The translations under genes and the position numbers were made by a program. The notes under the pieces were generated by a model, which saw only the letters and a list, made by a program, of their open reading frames with translations, did no database searches and was not told the origin of the DNA. Shown here piece by piece: positions 24,478-33,273 of a DNA stretch of 64,000 bases. Where the stretch lies: positions 24,415-88,414 of the forward strand of contig DATGMF010000090.1 of assembly GCA_035293765.1 (NCBI GenBank), given 5' to 3'. Source of the stretch: DASRHT01 sp035293765 (GTDB taxonomy: Bacteria > Chloroflexota > Ktedonobacteria > Ktedonobacterales > Ktedonobacteraceae). Position 1 is the first letter of the stretch, and every line of letters starts with the position of its first letter.

Positions 24478-25614
24478 ATGCAAAAGAAGTTAACCATTCA
24501 GGATATTGCTCGCCTGGCGGGGGTTTCAAAGGCCACCGTCTCGCGGGTGCTGAACCGCAACCCGGCGGTGAATGCGGAAACCAGCGAACGTGTGATGCGG
24601 ATCGTGCAGGAATACGACTTTGTGCCCAACGTTACCGCCACCGGGCTGGCAGGTGGCAAGACGCGTCTGGTTGGTGTGCTGGCGCCTCCTCTCGTGTGGG
24701 CGGGTATTTCAGAAATGTTGCTGGGGGTAGCCGGGTATATCGAGCATACCCCGTATGAGATCGTCCTCTACAGCATTAGCTTTTCGCGCAATCACACGGA
24801 CATCCTTGATCGGATACTCTCCATGCGCATGATTTCTGGATTGCTCGCCATTCTGCCTGGCGCGCTTTCTCGCCACCTGACCGAGCGTTTCCATAAGGGA
24901 TTGCCACTGGTCATGATCGATGACCAGGAAAAGCCTGTCGATATCCCCTGGGTGGGGATCGATAACGTTGCCGGGGCATCGACCGCTACCCGTCATCTGC
25001 TGGAGCTTGGGCACCGGCGTATTGCCTATATTCAGGGTCCGCAGAACTATATTTGCGCCGTTGAACGCTATCAGGGCTATATCCAGACACTGCAACAGGC
25101 CGGCATCACCCCTGACCCGGCGCTGGTTTTCCAGGGGCGTTTTGACACAATGAGCGGGCGTGAATGCGCTTCAGCCCTCTTTGCGCTTGAGCGCACAGCC
25201 TGGCCCAGCGCCATCTTTGCCGCCAATGATCAGATGGCCTATGGCGTATTGGAGGTTGCTGAAGAGCGCGGTATCCGCGTGCCGGAAGACGTTTCCCTTA
25301 TCGGCTTTGACGATAATCCTCTCTCCTCGCACCTGCGCCCTGCCCTGACGACCATTCGGCAGCCGTTCTCTGAAATGGGCTACAAAGCCATTGAGCAGCT
25401 TTTGACGATGATCGATCCCAATCATCGCCTCGTGAGCGGGCATAAGGATGCGGATGCAATGCTCGCAATAGACCGTTTCTCACATATCCATATGGACGCT
25501 GCCCAGCGTATCCAGCTACCGACCAGCCTTGTCGTGCGAGCCTCTACCGCGGCCCCGCAAAAAGAGGCAGCCCGGTCGTCTCCTATGCCACAAGAGAACC
25601 CCTCATCTCAATAG
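24478..25614 (+). CDS. LacI-family transcriptional regulator of the beta-glucan locus
   Basis: The 378-residue protein has the LacI helix-turn-helix at the N-terminus (LTIQDIARLAGVSKATVSRVLN) and hinge helix region NVTATGLAGGKT. A periplasmic-binding-protein-like sugar domain follows (GIDNVAGASTATRHLLELGHRRIAYI, AIFAANDQMAYGVLEVAEERGIRVPEDVSLIGFDD). It sits between the GH16 gene and the importer operon, both preceded by palindromic GAAACCGGTTTC sites typical of this family, so it most likely represses them and is released by an oligosaccharide such as laminaribiose or cellobiose. The last 30 residues are a Pro/Gln/Ser-rich tail. Family certain; ligand inferred. Confidence 0.93.
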   Translation: MQKKLTIQDIARLAGVSKATVSRVLNRNPAVNAETSERVMRIVQEYDFVPNVTATGLAGGKTRLVGVLAPPLVWAGISEMLLGVAGYIEHTPYEIVLYSISFSRNHTDILDRILSMRMISGLLAILPGALSRHLTERFHKGLPLVMIDDQEKPVDIPWVGIDNVAGASTATRHLLELGHRRIAYIQGPQNYICAVERYQGYIQTLQQAGITPDPALVFQGRFDTMSGRECASALFALERTAWPSAIFAANDQMAYGVLEVAEERGIRVPEDVSLIGFDDNPLSSHLRPALTTIRQPFSEMGYKAIEQLLTMIDPNHRLVSGHKDADAMLAIDRFSHIHMDAAQRIQLPTSLVVRASTAAPQKEAARSSPMPQENPSSQ

Positions 25615-25655
25615 CCAGAGGCAGGGAAGAAAAATTTCGCGTAAGGCGAACATAC

Positions 25656-25706
25656 TTGACAAGAAACCGGTTTCTCAGGTATAGTGCTTAATATGAAACC
25701 GGTTTC
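25656..25706 (+). promoter_or_regulatory. Importer operon promoter with two perfect LacI operators
   Basis: TTGACA (25656-25661), an 18-base spacer holding GAAACCGGTTTC (25663-25674), TATAGT (25680-25685), then a second GAAACCGGTTTC (25695-25706). Centres are 32 bp apart. The following 220-bp leader to the GTG at 25927 contains no clear gene. Confidence 0.85.
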
Positions 25707-25926
25707 AATCTGGGCCAATTAATTAGGGATCGGCAGCAGCAAGGAGCACTGAACCATTTGGCAGAGCGGCAATTGTACGTGCCAGAGGTACTTTTGCCGC
25801 TGCTAGCCCGTTATGTTGTCCTCATGCGCAGACCACTGGAGAAGGGGAACCATCATTTTGACACGTATTGTTTGATCGCAGCGAATCGGACACAAAGAAG
25901 GTCTTGAAATTGCAAGGAGGTACACA

Positions 25927-27642
25927 GTGGCTTCTCACATGGATGAGTTGAAGCAGCGTGAAGGGAAGGTCCCCACGATGCGTCCTCGCTTCTGGCGAGG
26001 TGGAGCCTTGCTTGGCTTAGCAGTGCTGGTGGTATTATTAGCCGCGTGTGGCGGCGGTGGTACCCAGATCAAAACAAACAGGACGCATATTTTGACCGTA
26101 GGCGTTTCACCCACCGGGAATTTTGTTGAAAATTATAACCCATTCCTCAGTTCGACCAATCTCTATGGCACGATGGGCCTGCTTTACGAAACCCTGACAT
26201 TTTTTAACCGCATGGGCAGCACACAAACCGCCATGCTGGCGCAGAGCTATGAGATGAACAGCGCAGCCACCAGCGTGACGTTCCATCTGCGACCGAACGT
26301 CCTCTGGTCCGATGGACAGCCATTCAGCAGCGCCGATGTCGTTTTCACGCTGAACCTGCTCAAACAATTTCCCGCGCTAGACAACAATGGCTTGTGGCAG
26401 ACAATCCAGAGCGTAGCGGCTCCCGACCCTGCAACCGTCGTTGTGACGCTCAAACATCCGGCGCAACCCTTTATCTGGTATCTGGCCGGACAGACCTACA
26501 TTGTGCCCCAGCATATCTGGCAGGGGATCAGCGATCCGACCAAATTCACCAACACCTCGCCGGTTGGTACCGGTCCGTTTACCTTAAAATCCTTCACGCC
26601 TGCGCTCTACAAGTATCAGAAGAACCCGAAATACTGGAACGCCAGCCAGGTGCAGGTCGATGAGGTAGATTATCCCGCCTTCAACTCCAATACCACCGGT
26701 GAGCTGCTGCTGTCCAATGGCTCGCTGGACTGGAATGGCGTCTTCGAGGCCAATATCCAGAAGGTCTATGTCAGCCGGGACCCGGCGCACAACCACTACT
26801 GGTTCCCCGGCACGCAGACGACCATGCTTTACGTCAATCTAATGAAATTCCCCTTCAGCGACCTGGGTGTGCGCAAGGCGATTGCCGAAACGATTGACCG
26901 CACGCAGATTCAGAATCTGGCCGAGAGCGGCTATCAGATTCCGGCCAGTCCGACGGGTCTGGTGCTGCCTGCCAACCAGAGCTTCATGGCCCCACAGTAT
27001 GGCTCGCTGGCGTTCGGCGTCAATACCAGCCAGGCGGCTCAGGATTTGCAGAGCGCGGGTTATGCCAAAGACAGCAACGGCATCTGGGCGAAAAACGGTC
27101 AGGAAATATCCTTCACCATTCAAGCTCCGACCGGCTGGAGCGACTGGGATACCGCCTGCCAGATCATTGCCACAGAGCTGGGCGCGCTGGGCATGAAGGT
27201 CAAAGTGCTGGCGCCCTCGGTGGCTGATTACATCAGCGCGCTGCAAAACGGCAGCTTTGATACGGCGGTGAGCTGGACCAATCCGGGACCGACGCCCTTC
27301 TATCTCTACAACTCGCTGCTCAACAGCAACTTTACCGCTCCTGTCGGCAAGGCCGCTGCCTCAAATTATGATCGCTGGAGCGATCCGACCACCGACAAAT
27401 TGTTGAGCGATTATGCCAGCACCACCGATCCCAGTCAGCAGCAGAAGGACCTCTACGGGCTGGAGCAAATCATGGTCAACCAATTGCCCTCCATCCCGCT
27501 GGTCTATGGCTCCAACTGGTACGAATACAGCACGGCCCGCTTCACCGGCTGGCCGGATGCCACGAACGCGTATGCTTTGCCTGGTCCTTTCAACTATCCA
27601 GATGATGAAATCGTCATTCTGCATCTGAAACCGGTTGCGTAG
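25927..27642 (+). CDS. ABC importer substrate-binding lipoprotein (SBP family 5)
   Basis: The 571-residue protein is a lipoprotein with a basic N-terminus, hydrophobic segment and lipobox LVVLLAAC (Cys41). A family-5 (oligopeptide/nickel type) binding domain follows: YNPFLSSTNLYGTMGLLYETL, WSDGQPFSSADVVFTLNLL, VGTGPFTLKSF and VRKAIAETIDRTQI. Such proteins bind peptides, but some in glucan loci bind beta-oligosaccharides. Control by the LacI operators and the GH1 gene downstream favour a sugar ligand here. GTG start at 25927, with AAGGAGGT 5 bases upstream. Permease genes follow after a repeat-filled gap of 238 bp. Confidence 0.9.
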   Translation: MASHMDELKQREGKVPTMRPRFWRGGALLGLAVLVVLLAACGGGGTQIKTNRTHILTVGVSPTGNFVENYNPFLSSTNLYGTMGLLYETLTFFNRMGSTQTAMLAQSYEMNSAATSVTFHLRPNVLWSDGQPFSSADVVFTLNLLKQFPALDNNGLWQTIQSVAAPDPATVVVTLKHPAQPFIWYLAGQTYIVPQHIWQGISDPTKFTNTSPVGTGPFTLKSFTPALYKYQKNPKYWNASQVQVDEVDYPAFNSNTTGELLLSNGSLDWNGVFEANIQKVYVSRDPAHNHYWFPGTQTTMLYVNLMKFPFSDLGVRKAIAETIDRTQIQNLAESGYQIPASPTGLVLPANQSFMAPQYGSLAFGVNTSQAAQDLQSAGYAKDSNGIWAKNGQEISFTIQAPTGWSDWDTACQIIATELGALGMKVKVLAPSVADYISALQNGSFDTAVSWTNPGPTPFYLYNSLLNSNFTAPVGKAAASNYDRWSDPTTDKLLSDYASTTDPSQQQKDLYGLEQIMVNQLPSIPLVYGSNWYEYSTARFTGWPDATNAYALPGPFNYPDDEIVILHLKPVA

Positions 27643-27657
27643 ATAGGCGTACACGTT

Positions 27658-27847
27658 CCGTAGGGGCAGGGCTCGCCCCTGCCCTGTGGGTAAACAACGT
27701 ATGACAGGGCAATCGTAAGGGGAAATACCTGTCCCATAGGCAAACGCGGTGGTGGGGCAGGGCAACCGCAAGGGATTGCTCCTACCGTCTCTATCAGGTG
27801 TGGTAATGCCGTTGGGTAACCGGTAGCTCCCCGATTCATCGTGGGAG
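27658..27847 (+). repeat. Composite palindromic repeats between binding-protein and permease genes
   Basis: The gap holds, in order: a CCGTAGGGGCAGGGCTCGCCCCTGCCCT-type hairpin (27658-27685, broken at the loop), two CAGGGCAA(T/C)CG(T/C)AAGG elements (27705-27731 and 27758-27786), and an inverted exact copy of the 25-base element (27823-27847). The first type recurs at 29822-29849. The hairpins could stabilise the upstream message or reduce read-through. Confidence 0.8.
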
Positions 27848-27880
27848 TTGCCCCTACCTAGTTTTTTTCGGGAGAGAACG

Positions 27881-28867
27881 ATGCGTCATCTGCTGCGCCG
27901 GGTGGTGTTCTACCTGGCAGCTCTGTGGGCATCCCTGACCGTGAATTTTATTTTGCCGCGGCTCGCGCCTGGAGACCCCGCCTCGGTGCTGGTTGCGAAC
28001 ATGCAGGGCAGGGTTAATCCACAGCAATTGCAGGCGTTGAAAGAACTGCTGGGAGTAACCAATGAAAGCATCTGGACGCAATATGTGCGCTACCTGGGAA
28101 ATCTCTTCCACGGTGACCTGGGGATTTCAACCGCCTATTTTCCCGCTCCGGTTACTACGGTCATCGGTCAGGCGTTGCCCTGGACGCTGGCGCTGATAGG
28201 CTTCGCGACCGTCATCAGCTTTACCCTGGGCACGCTGATAGGCGCGCTCGTCGCCTGGAAGCGCGATACTGCGCTGGACAGCGCGGTTACTCCCCTGCTC
28301 ACCTTTTTATCGGCCATTCCGTACTTCTGGTTGGCGCTGCTTCTGCTTTATGTGCTGGGTTATTCGCTTAGCTGGTTTCCTCTGAGCGGCGCTTATGATG
28401 CCAATAACGTGGCGCCCGGTCTGAACGGCGATTTTCTGGTGAGCGCGGCCCAACATGCTGTGCTGCCGGTGCTGGCAATCGTCATCAGCTCCATTGCTGG
28501 CTGGCTCCTGGCGATGCGCAATGCGATGATTACCACGCTCTCTGAGGATTACGTGTTGATGGCTCAGGCGAAGGGTCTGGTGGAGTGGCGCGTGATGCTG
28601 GCCTATGCGGCGCGCAACGCCGTATTGCCGAGTGTGACCGGCTTCGCGCTCTCGCTCGGATTCGTTATCAGCGGCTCGCTGTTGACGGAAATAGTGTTCT
28701 CGTATCCAGGGATCGGATTCATCCTCCTGACGGCCTCGCAGCGCGAAGATTTTCCGCTGATGCAGGGAATTTTCCTGCTGATCGCCGTAGCCATCCTGGC
28801 GAGCAACTTCCTGACCGATCTCGCCTACGTCTACCTGGACCCGCGTGTCAGGCATGAAAGGGGGTAA
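27881..28867 (+). CDS. ABC importer permease, DppB/OppB type
   Basis: The 328-residue membrane protein begins MRHLLRRVVFYLAALWASLTVNFILPRLAPGDP, the usual DppB-type N-terminus (quoted piecewise: RHLLRRVVFYL then LPRLAPGDP). It has about six helices and the EAA-type loop around YVLMAQAKGLVEWRVMLAYAARNAVLP that contacts the ATPase. GGGAGAG precedes the ATG at 27881; the upstream frame start at 27848 lies in repeat-derived sequence. It is partnered with the DppC-type gene 3 bp downstream. No ATPase gene is nearby. Confidence 0.9.
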   Translation: MRHLLRRVVFYLAALWASLTVNFILPRLAPGDPASVLVANMQGRVNPQQLQALKELLGVTNESIWTQYVRYLGNLFHGDLGISTAYFPAPVTTVIGQALPWTLALIGFATVISFTLGTLIGALVAWKRDTALDSAVTPLLTFLSAIPYFWLALLLLYVLGYSLSWFPLSGAYDANNVAPGLNGDFLVSAAQHAVLPVLAIVISSIAGWLLAMRNAMITTLSEDYVLMAQAKGLVEWRVMLAYAARNAVLPSVTGFALSLGFVISGSLLTEIVFSYPGIGFILLTASQREDFPLMQGIFLLIAVAILASNFLTDLAYVYLDPRVRHERG

Positions 28868-28870
28868 GCG

Positions 28871-29794
28871 ATGAGTTTTTCTGCTGGCAAGGCATGGCGC
28901 TGGCTGTATGCACATCCCAAAGTTGCCGTTGGCCTGGGCATTGTCGGCTTTTTCCTGCTGGTAGGGTTAATCGGGCCGCTCATCTTTCGCAATCCCAATG
29001 CGATGGATTCAGCCAGCGCAATGGCTGCCCCGTCGAGTGCGCACTGGTTTGGTACCACGCAGACAGGACAGGATGTATTCCAGCAGGTCGTGGTCGGAAC
29101 GCGCACCTCGCTGATCCTCTGCCTGGGCATCGGGTTGACGGCGACCGTGCTTTCGGTCGTAGTGGGGATGCTGGCGGGCTACTTTGGCGGCCTGGTAGAT
29201 GATGTGTTGTCCTTGTTTATCAACATGTTTCTGGTCATCCCCGCGCTGCCACTGGCGGTTGTACTCTCCGGCTACTTCCCGGCTGCCGGTACCACGGCTA
29301 TCTTCGTCGTGCTGCTGTTGACAGGCTGGCCGTGGGGGGCGCGTGTGATTCGGGCGCAAACGCTCTCGCTGCGCGAGCGCGATTTCGTCACGTCCGCGAG
29401 TTGCTCTGGTGAGTCTTTTTGGCGTATCATCTTCTTTGAGATTTTTCCCAACGAGATCGCCATTGTGACCTCCAGTTTTGTGGGCACAGTTCTCTTTGCC
29501 ATCCTGGCCGACGTGGGTCTGGAGTATATCGGGCTGGGCGATCCCACCGGTACAGGTTGGGGCACGATGCTTTACTGGGCGCAGAATAGCGACTCGCTGG
29601 TGCAGGGTATGTGGTGGTGGTTTGTGGCTCCCGGCGCCTGCGTTGCCCTGTTGGGCGCGGGCCTCTCGCTGATTAATTTTGGTATTGATGAGCTGGCAAA
29701 TCCCAAATTGCGCAAAGAGCGGAAGCCGAAAGTCAGGCAGCTCGCTCCCAGCAATAAAGCCATTGAAGAGCGCGTTGAAAAGGTCGCAGTCTAG
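28871..29794 (+). CDS. ABC importer permease, DppC/OppC type
   Basis: The 307-residue protein has an N-terminal helix (VAVGLGIVGFFLLVGLIGPLIF). The typical DppC periplasmic loop carries HWFGTTQTGQDVFQQVVVGTRTSL, and the EAA loop reads ERDFVTSASCSGESFWRIIFFEIFPNE. The C-terminal tail is basic. It starts 3 bp after the DppB-type stop with GGGGGT upstream, so the two are translationally linked. It forms the import channel for whatever the upstream lipoprotein binds. Confidence 0.9.
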   Translation: MSFSAGKAWRWLYAHPKVAVGLGIVGFFLLVGLIGPLIFRNPNAMDSASAMAAPSSAHWFGTTQTGQDVFQQVVVGTRTSLILCLGIGLTATVLSVVVGMLAGYFGGLVDDVLSLFINMFLVIPALPLAVVLSGYFPAAGTTAIFVVLLLTGWPWGARVIRAQTLSLRERDFVTSASCSGESFWRIIFFEIFPNEIAIVTSSFVGTVLFAILADVGLEYIGLGDPTGTGWGTMLYWAQNSDSLVQGMWWWFVAPGACVALLGAGLSLINFGIDELANPKLRKERKPKVRQLAPSNKAIEERVEKVAV

Positions 29795-29821
29795 CAGTCT
29801 AAAGGACTACCTTTCCGCCGA

Positions 29822-29872
29822 CCGTAGGGGTAGGGCTGGCCCCTGCCCTCCCACGATGAATCGGGGAGCTAC
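29822..29872 (+). repeat. Composite palindromic repeat between permease and GH1 genes
   Basis: A second copy of the CCGTAGGGG...GCCCCTGCCCT-type hairpin (29822-29849) overlaps an exact copy of the 25-base CTCCCACGAT...GGGGAGCTAC element (29848-29872). It fills most of the 119-bp gap 29795-29913. Confidence 0.8.
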
Positions 29873-29913
29873 AGCGTCAGCAGCGTTGGTCGGCGGAATA
29901 TAAAGGAGAAATA

Positions 29914-31299
29914 ATGCAAAGTACGAAATATACCCAACCTCGCATGCTTGAGATCCCTTTCATCTTTCCCACGAACTTCTTATGGGGAGTGTCCACCGCC
30001 GCCTATCAGATTGAGGGCGCGGCGTATGAAGACGGACGAGGACCATCAATCTGGGATACGTTCGCGGCAATCCCTGGCAAGGTCTATCAAAACCAGACCG
30101 GAGCGGTGGCGGCGGATCATTATCATCGCTATCTTGATGATATCGCGCTGATGAAATCGCTGAACCTGGGAGCGTACCGTTTCTCCATTGCCTGGCCGCG
30201 CATCCTGCCGGAGGGGGTTGGAGCCATCAACCAGGCAGGACTGGATTTTTATGACCGGTTGGTCGATGCTTTGCTCGCGCAAGAGATCATCCCTGCGGCA
30301 ACGCTTTACCACTGGGACCTGCCCCAGGCACTTTCAGATAAAGGCGGCTGGGTGAATCGCGATACCGCCGAGGCTTTCGCCGATTATGCCGAGGTGGTTG
30401 CGCGCCGCCTGGGTGATCGGGTGGCATTGTGGCAAACGCATAATGAACCCTGGTGCGTCGCCTATCTGGGCTACGGCGTTGGAGAGCACGCGCCCGGGAT
30501 TCGGGATCAGTCGGTGGTGGCGGCGGTGGCCCACCACTTGCTGCTTTCCCACGGGCTGGCGCTGCCCCGTCTGCGAGCCAACACAGCCGCGAGCGCGCAG
30601 CTTGGCATAACATTGAATTTTACTCCTGCCTACGCGGGCGACGACCTGCCCGCGACCCGCCTCGCGGTTGAAAAAGCCGAACGCGTAAATCGCTGGTTTG
30701 CCGATCCCATTTTCAAAGGCCAGTATCCTGAGGGCCTCTTCGATGATCTGGGTATTGCACCCCCACCAGTACAGACGGGCGATATGGAAGTGATCTCCGC
30801 GCCTATCGACTTTCTGGGAGTGAACAACTATACGCGTTCGCTTTTCCAGGCAACGGGCGATGGCAGTCAGAGCGTACAGGTTGATCCGGTGCCTGGCGCG
30901 CTATATACCGAGATGCACTGGGAAGTCTATCCTCGTGGGCTGGGCGATTTGCTGATCTGGCTACAGAACGAGTATGCTCCCGAAGCGTTGTTTGTGGTCG
31001 AGAACGGAGCGGCGTTCCCCGACGTCTGGGACGGACAGAGCGACGTGGTCGCCGATCCCCTTCGCGTGGCCTACTTGCGCGACCATATTCAGTCAGTATG
31101 GCGAGCCATCGAGCAGGGGGCGAATGTGAAGGGCTACTTCGCCTGGTCCCTGATGGATAACTACGAGTGGGCTTTTGGGTACAGCAAACGCTTCGGGATA
31201 GTCTACATTGACTACCCGAGTCAGCGGCGCATCATCAAAGAAAGCGCCCGCTGGTATGCTGATTTCATCCGCAACCAGCGCCAACTATCGCGAGGATAA
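29914..31299 (+). CDS. GH1 family beta-glucosidase
   Basis: The 461-residue cytoplasmic enzyme has the GH1 N-terminal signature FLWGVSTAAYQIEGAAYEDGRG, the acid/base Glu178 in THNEPW and the nucleophile Glu363 in FVVENGA. C-terminal aglycone residues include WSLMDNYEWAFGYSKRFG. No signal peptide is present. It should cleave imported beta-linked di- or oligosaccharides to glucose. AAGGAGAAATA precedes the ATG. It is the last gene of the LacI-controlled importer operon, completing a path from the extracellular GH16 glucanase through uptake to glucose release. Confidence 0.94.
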   Translation: MQSTKYTQPRMLEIPFIFPTNFLWGVSTAAYQIEGAAYEDGRGPSIWDTFAAIPGKVYQNQTGAVAADHYHRYLDDIALMKSLNLGAYRFSIAWPRILPEGVGAINQAGLDFYDRLVDALLAQEIIPAATLYHWDLPQALSDKGGWVNRDTAEAFADYAEVVARRLGDRVALWQTHNEPWCVAYLGYGVGEHAPGIRDQSVVAAVAHHLLLSHGLALPRLRANTAASAQLGITLNFTPAYAGDDLPATRLAVEKAERVNRWFADPIFKGQYPEGLFDDLGIAPPPVQTGDMEVISAPIDFLGVNNYTRSLFQATGDGSQSVQVDPVPGALYTEMHWEVYPRGLGDLLIWLQNEYAPEALFVVENGAAFPDVWDGQSDVVADPLRVAYLRDHIQSVWRAIEQGANVKGYFAWSLMDNYEWAFGYSKRFGIVYIDYPSQRRIIKESARWYADFIRNQRQLSRG

Positions 31300-31322
31300 A
31301 GAGACTGGCAGGGTGATTCCTG

Positions 31323-31706
31323 CTATTTGTGCAGCGTTTCTGGCAAAGCGCGATCTTTGGGAAAGAAACGGATGGACAGAGAATTGACGCAGTGGCGCAC
31401 ATTTTTTGCGGTGAACCGTTCTCCTGTGAACACATGTCCCAGGTGTGCGCCGCAGTTGGCGCATTGAATCTCTGTCCTTCTTCCATCAGGATCGGGCACG
31501 CGACTGACGGCATCAGGGTAATTTTCATCGAAGCTGGGCCAGCCGCAGCCAGCATCAAATTTGCTTTTGGATGAAAACAGCGGCGCGTTGCATTGGCGAC
31601 ACAGAAAGGTGCCGTCTTCATAAAAATCCTCGTATTCACCGCTAAAAGGGGCTTCCGTGCCTTTGCCAAGAATAACCCGTTGCTCTTCGGGAGTTAATGG
31701 ATTCAT
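31323..31706 (-). CDS. msrB: Peptide-methionine (R)-S-oxide reductase
   Basis: The 127-residue MsrB reduces methionine-R-sulfoxide in proteins. Zinc-binding cysteines are in FLCRQC (36, 39) and QCANC (82, 85). The catalytic Cys106 is in RHCVNS, where most MsrB have RYCINS. FDAGCGWPSF and HLGHVF are also present. Length is normal for a single-domain MsrB, and no MsrA partner is fused. It faces the GH1 gene tail to tail with a 23-bp gap and appears monocistronic. Confidence 0.93.
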   Translation of the reverse strand: MNPLTPEEQRVILGKGTEAPFSGEYEDFYEDGTFLCRQCNAPLFSSKSKFDAGCGWPSFDENYPDAVSRVPDPDGRRTEIQCANCGAHLGHVFTGERFTAKNVRHCVNSLSIRFFPKDRALPETLHK

Positions 31707-31841
31707 CGTTCGTCCCTTTCATGGTTATTATCAATGCCGTTTGAGCATCTCTCTCTGATAGTAAATAGTGCTCTCCAAATTATACCATTGAGCTGGTTAC
31801 AATTGCCAAGCGTACCTCCGTGGCATTTTAGCGCGATGTGG

Positions 31842-32927
31842 TCAGGCGGCCTGCCAGGGGGAGTCAACAGATAGCTGAAGAAACTGCCCATAGCGGTTGG
31901 CCGACGCGGCGAAGGCGCCAGTCTCAGTATCGCTCAAAGATATAAAGGGGTTGGCTTCGATGATAACGGAGTTTTTCTTGAATGTGCGCTTCCAGGTCCC
32001 AATAACCTGACCATCGAGCACCATCATGCTCCCCAGGAGGCCGCTTCGCGGATCGAGTTTATGGGTATGGGTGGCATCAAAGATGGCCCGGCGGTCTGTA
32101 TAGCCAACGGTGTATTCATCGTAGTTTGGCAACAGGTAAGCCGTTTGGGCATGTGCCTGCGGCGCCGACGCTGCGACAAACCAGTAGGTCTGGTCGCCGA
32201 TGGTTTCGTGCTGCAAATGGGATGCCGCCAGCGCGAGACCTGTTCTCACATCAACTCCCGTCAGCCCCGACCACCAGACGCAGTCTTGCACAGTCGCGGG
32301 ACCGTGGCTGCGAAAGTAGCGCAGGATCAGTTCCGCCAGTGCTTCCTCGCGGGAGAAAGACCTGGCGTGAGGCGCTCGCTCACTCAGCAGCGCATAGGTG
32401 AACTGCTTGCCGCGCCGCGCTCCACTACAGATCACGCCGTCCAGTTCTGCTCGCATCATAATATGAATGAGCCGCAGGCCGCTTGCTGCGGCAATGCCTG
32501 CCTGCTCAAGCGTCGAGGCCAGTTCGTCGCGAGTGAGCTGCTTGCCGCCTTGTAATGCCGTTGCCAGCACAGCGTTTGTCTGTTTGAACGCGGCCTCATC
32601 TAATGCGAGCCTTCGATCATAGGGGGCATTGCTTGCCCGTACGCGGGGAGCCGTCAGGGTGAGGAGCCAGCCAATATCAGCCGGAGAGACCAGATGCCAG
32701 GTGGGGCGCATTACATGGGTGCGCAGGATGGTTCCATCGGCAAAAGCCTGCTCAAGGTCATTATCTGTTACCTCTGGCAGGCGCAGGCCGAGCGCCCATT
32801 TGGCTGCCGCGAATTCCTGGGCCTGGACTGCCCCGAACCACTCCACAAGGGCTTGAGGAGTTTCCGATACATGCTGCGTAAGTTGTTGTTGGTGAAGTCG
32901 CTGCTGTGCAATATTCAGAGTCATCAT
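31842..32927 (-). CDS. Winged-helix DNA-binding domain protein (HTH_42 / YcaQ-like)
   Basis: The 361-residue protein matches the HTH_42 family: QALVEWFGAVQAQEFAAAKWALGLRLP near the start, THVMRPTWHLVSPADIGWLL, ARRGKQFTYALLSERAP, and YLLPNYDEYTVGYTDR. The family includes the YcaQ/AlkX DNA glycosylases acting on crosslinks and many uncharacterised proteins. The glycosylase QxQ signature here reads VQAQEF. ATG at 32927 chosen with AGGAAA upstream; the longer frame adds an unrelated tail. It lies alone, 135 bp upstream of msrB on the same strand. Confidence 0.8.
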   Translation of the reverse strand: MMTLNIAQQRLHQQQLTQHVSETPQALVEWFGAVQAQEFAAAKWALGLRLPEVTDNDLEQAFADGTILRTHVMRPTWHLVSPADIGWLLTLTAPRVRASNAPYDRRLALDEAAFKQTNAVLATALQGGKQLTRDELASTLEQAGIAAASGLRLIHIMMRAELDGVICSGARRGKQFTYALLSERAPHARSFSREEALAELILRYFRSHGPATVQDCVWWSGLTGVDVRTGLALAASHLQHETIGDQTYWFVAASAPQAHAQTAYLLPNYDEYTVGYTDRRAIFDATHTHKLDPRSGLLGSMMVLDGQVIGTWKRTFKKNSVIIEANPFISLSDTETGAFAASANRYGQFLQLSVDSPWQAA

Positions 32928-33023
32928 AGCGCATTCGTTTCCTGTTCTGTCTCCATCTAGAGATCCATCTTTGGGAGATTGTCCGGTCCTCATCTTAACA
33001 TAGAAAGAGGGCAAAACTGATCC

Positions 33024-33263
33024 CTATTTTTCGAGAGGGCTCCATGTGCGCACTTTTATCGCGTGGATACGGAAGAGCGCAGTTGTGGTCAGTTTTTGAT
33101 AATCTTCCGGGCGACCTGTAATAATGATATATTCGTTGTCCTGATCAATACGGGCTAATCCGTCTAATAATGCCCGGGTAGCAAAAAGCATCCCGCCAGC
33201 TTCTTTTTCTGCAATGAGCATATCAATAGCTACGCGCGTGTTTCCCTCCTTATATATTGGCAT
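33024..33263 (-). pseudogene. Truncated glycosyltransferase (GT4-type) N-terminal remnant
   Basis: The frame encodes TRVAIDMLIAEKEAGG, ALLDGLARIDQDNEYIIITGR, the start of a GT4 family glycosyltransferase N-domain. It stops after about 71 residues, against roughly 380 for an intact enzyme. The natural start appears mutated: an AAGGAGGG site is followed by ACG (33239-33237) where an ATG for M-R-V-A-I-D would be expected. It starts 10 bp after the thioesterase remnant, so both are relics of one lost operon. Confidence 0.6.
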
Positions 33264-33273
33264 ATATTGGCTC

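Noticed and set aside
27627..27638. GAAACCGGTTGC, near-match to the LacI operator
   Set aside because: It encodes the last residues of the binding protein (LKPVA), has one mismatch and no promoter around it; probably chance.
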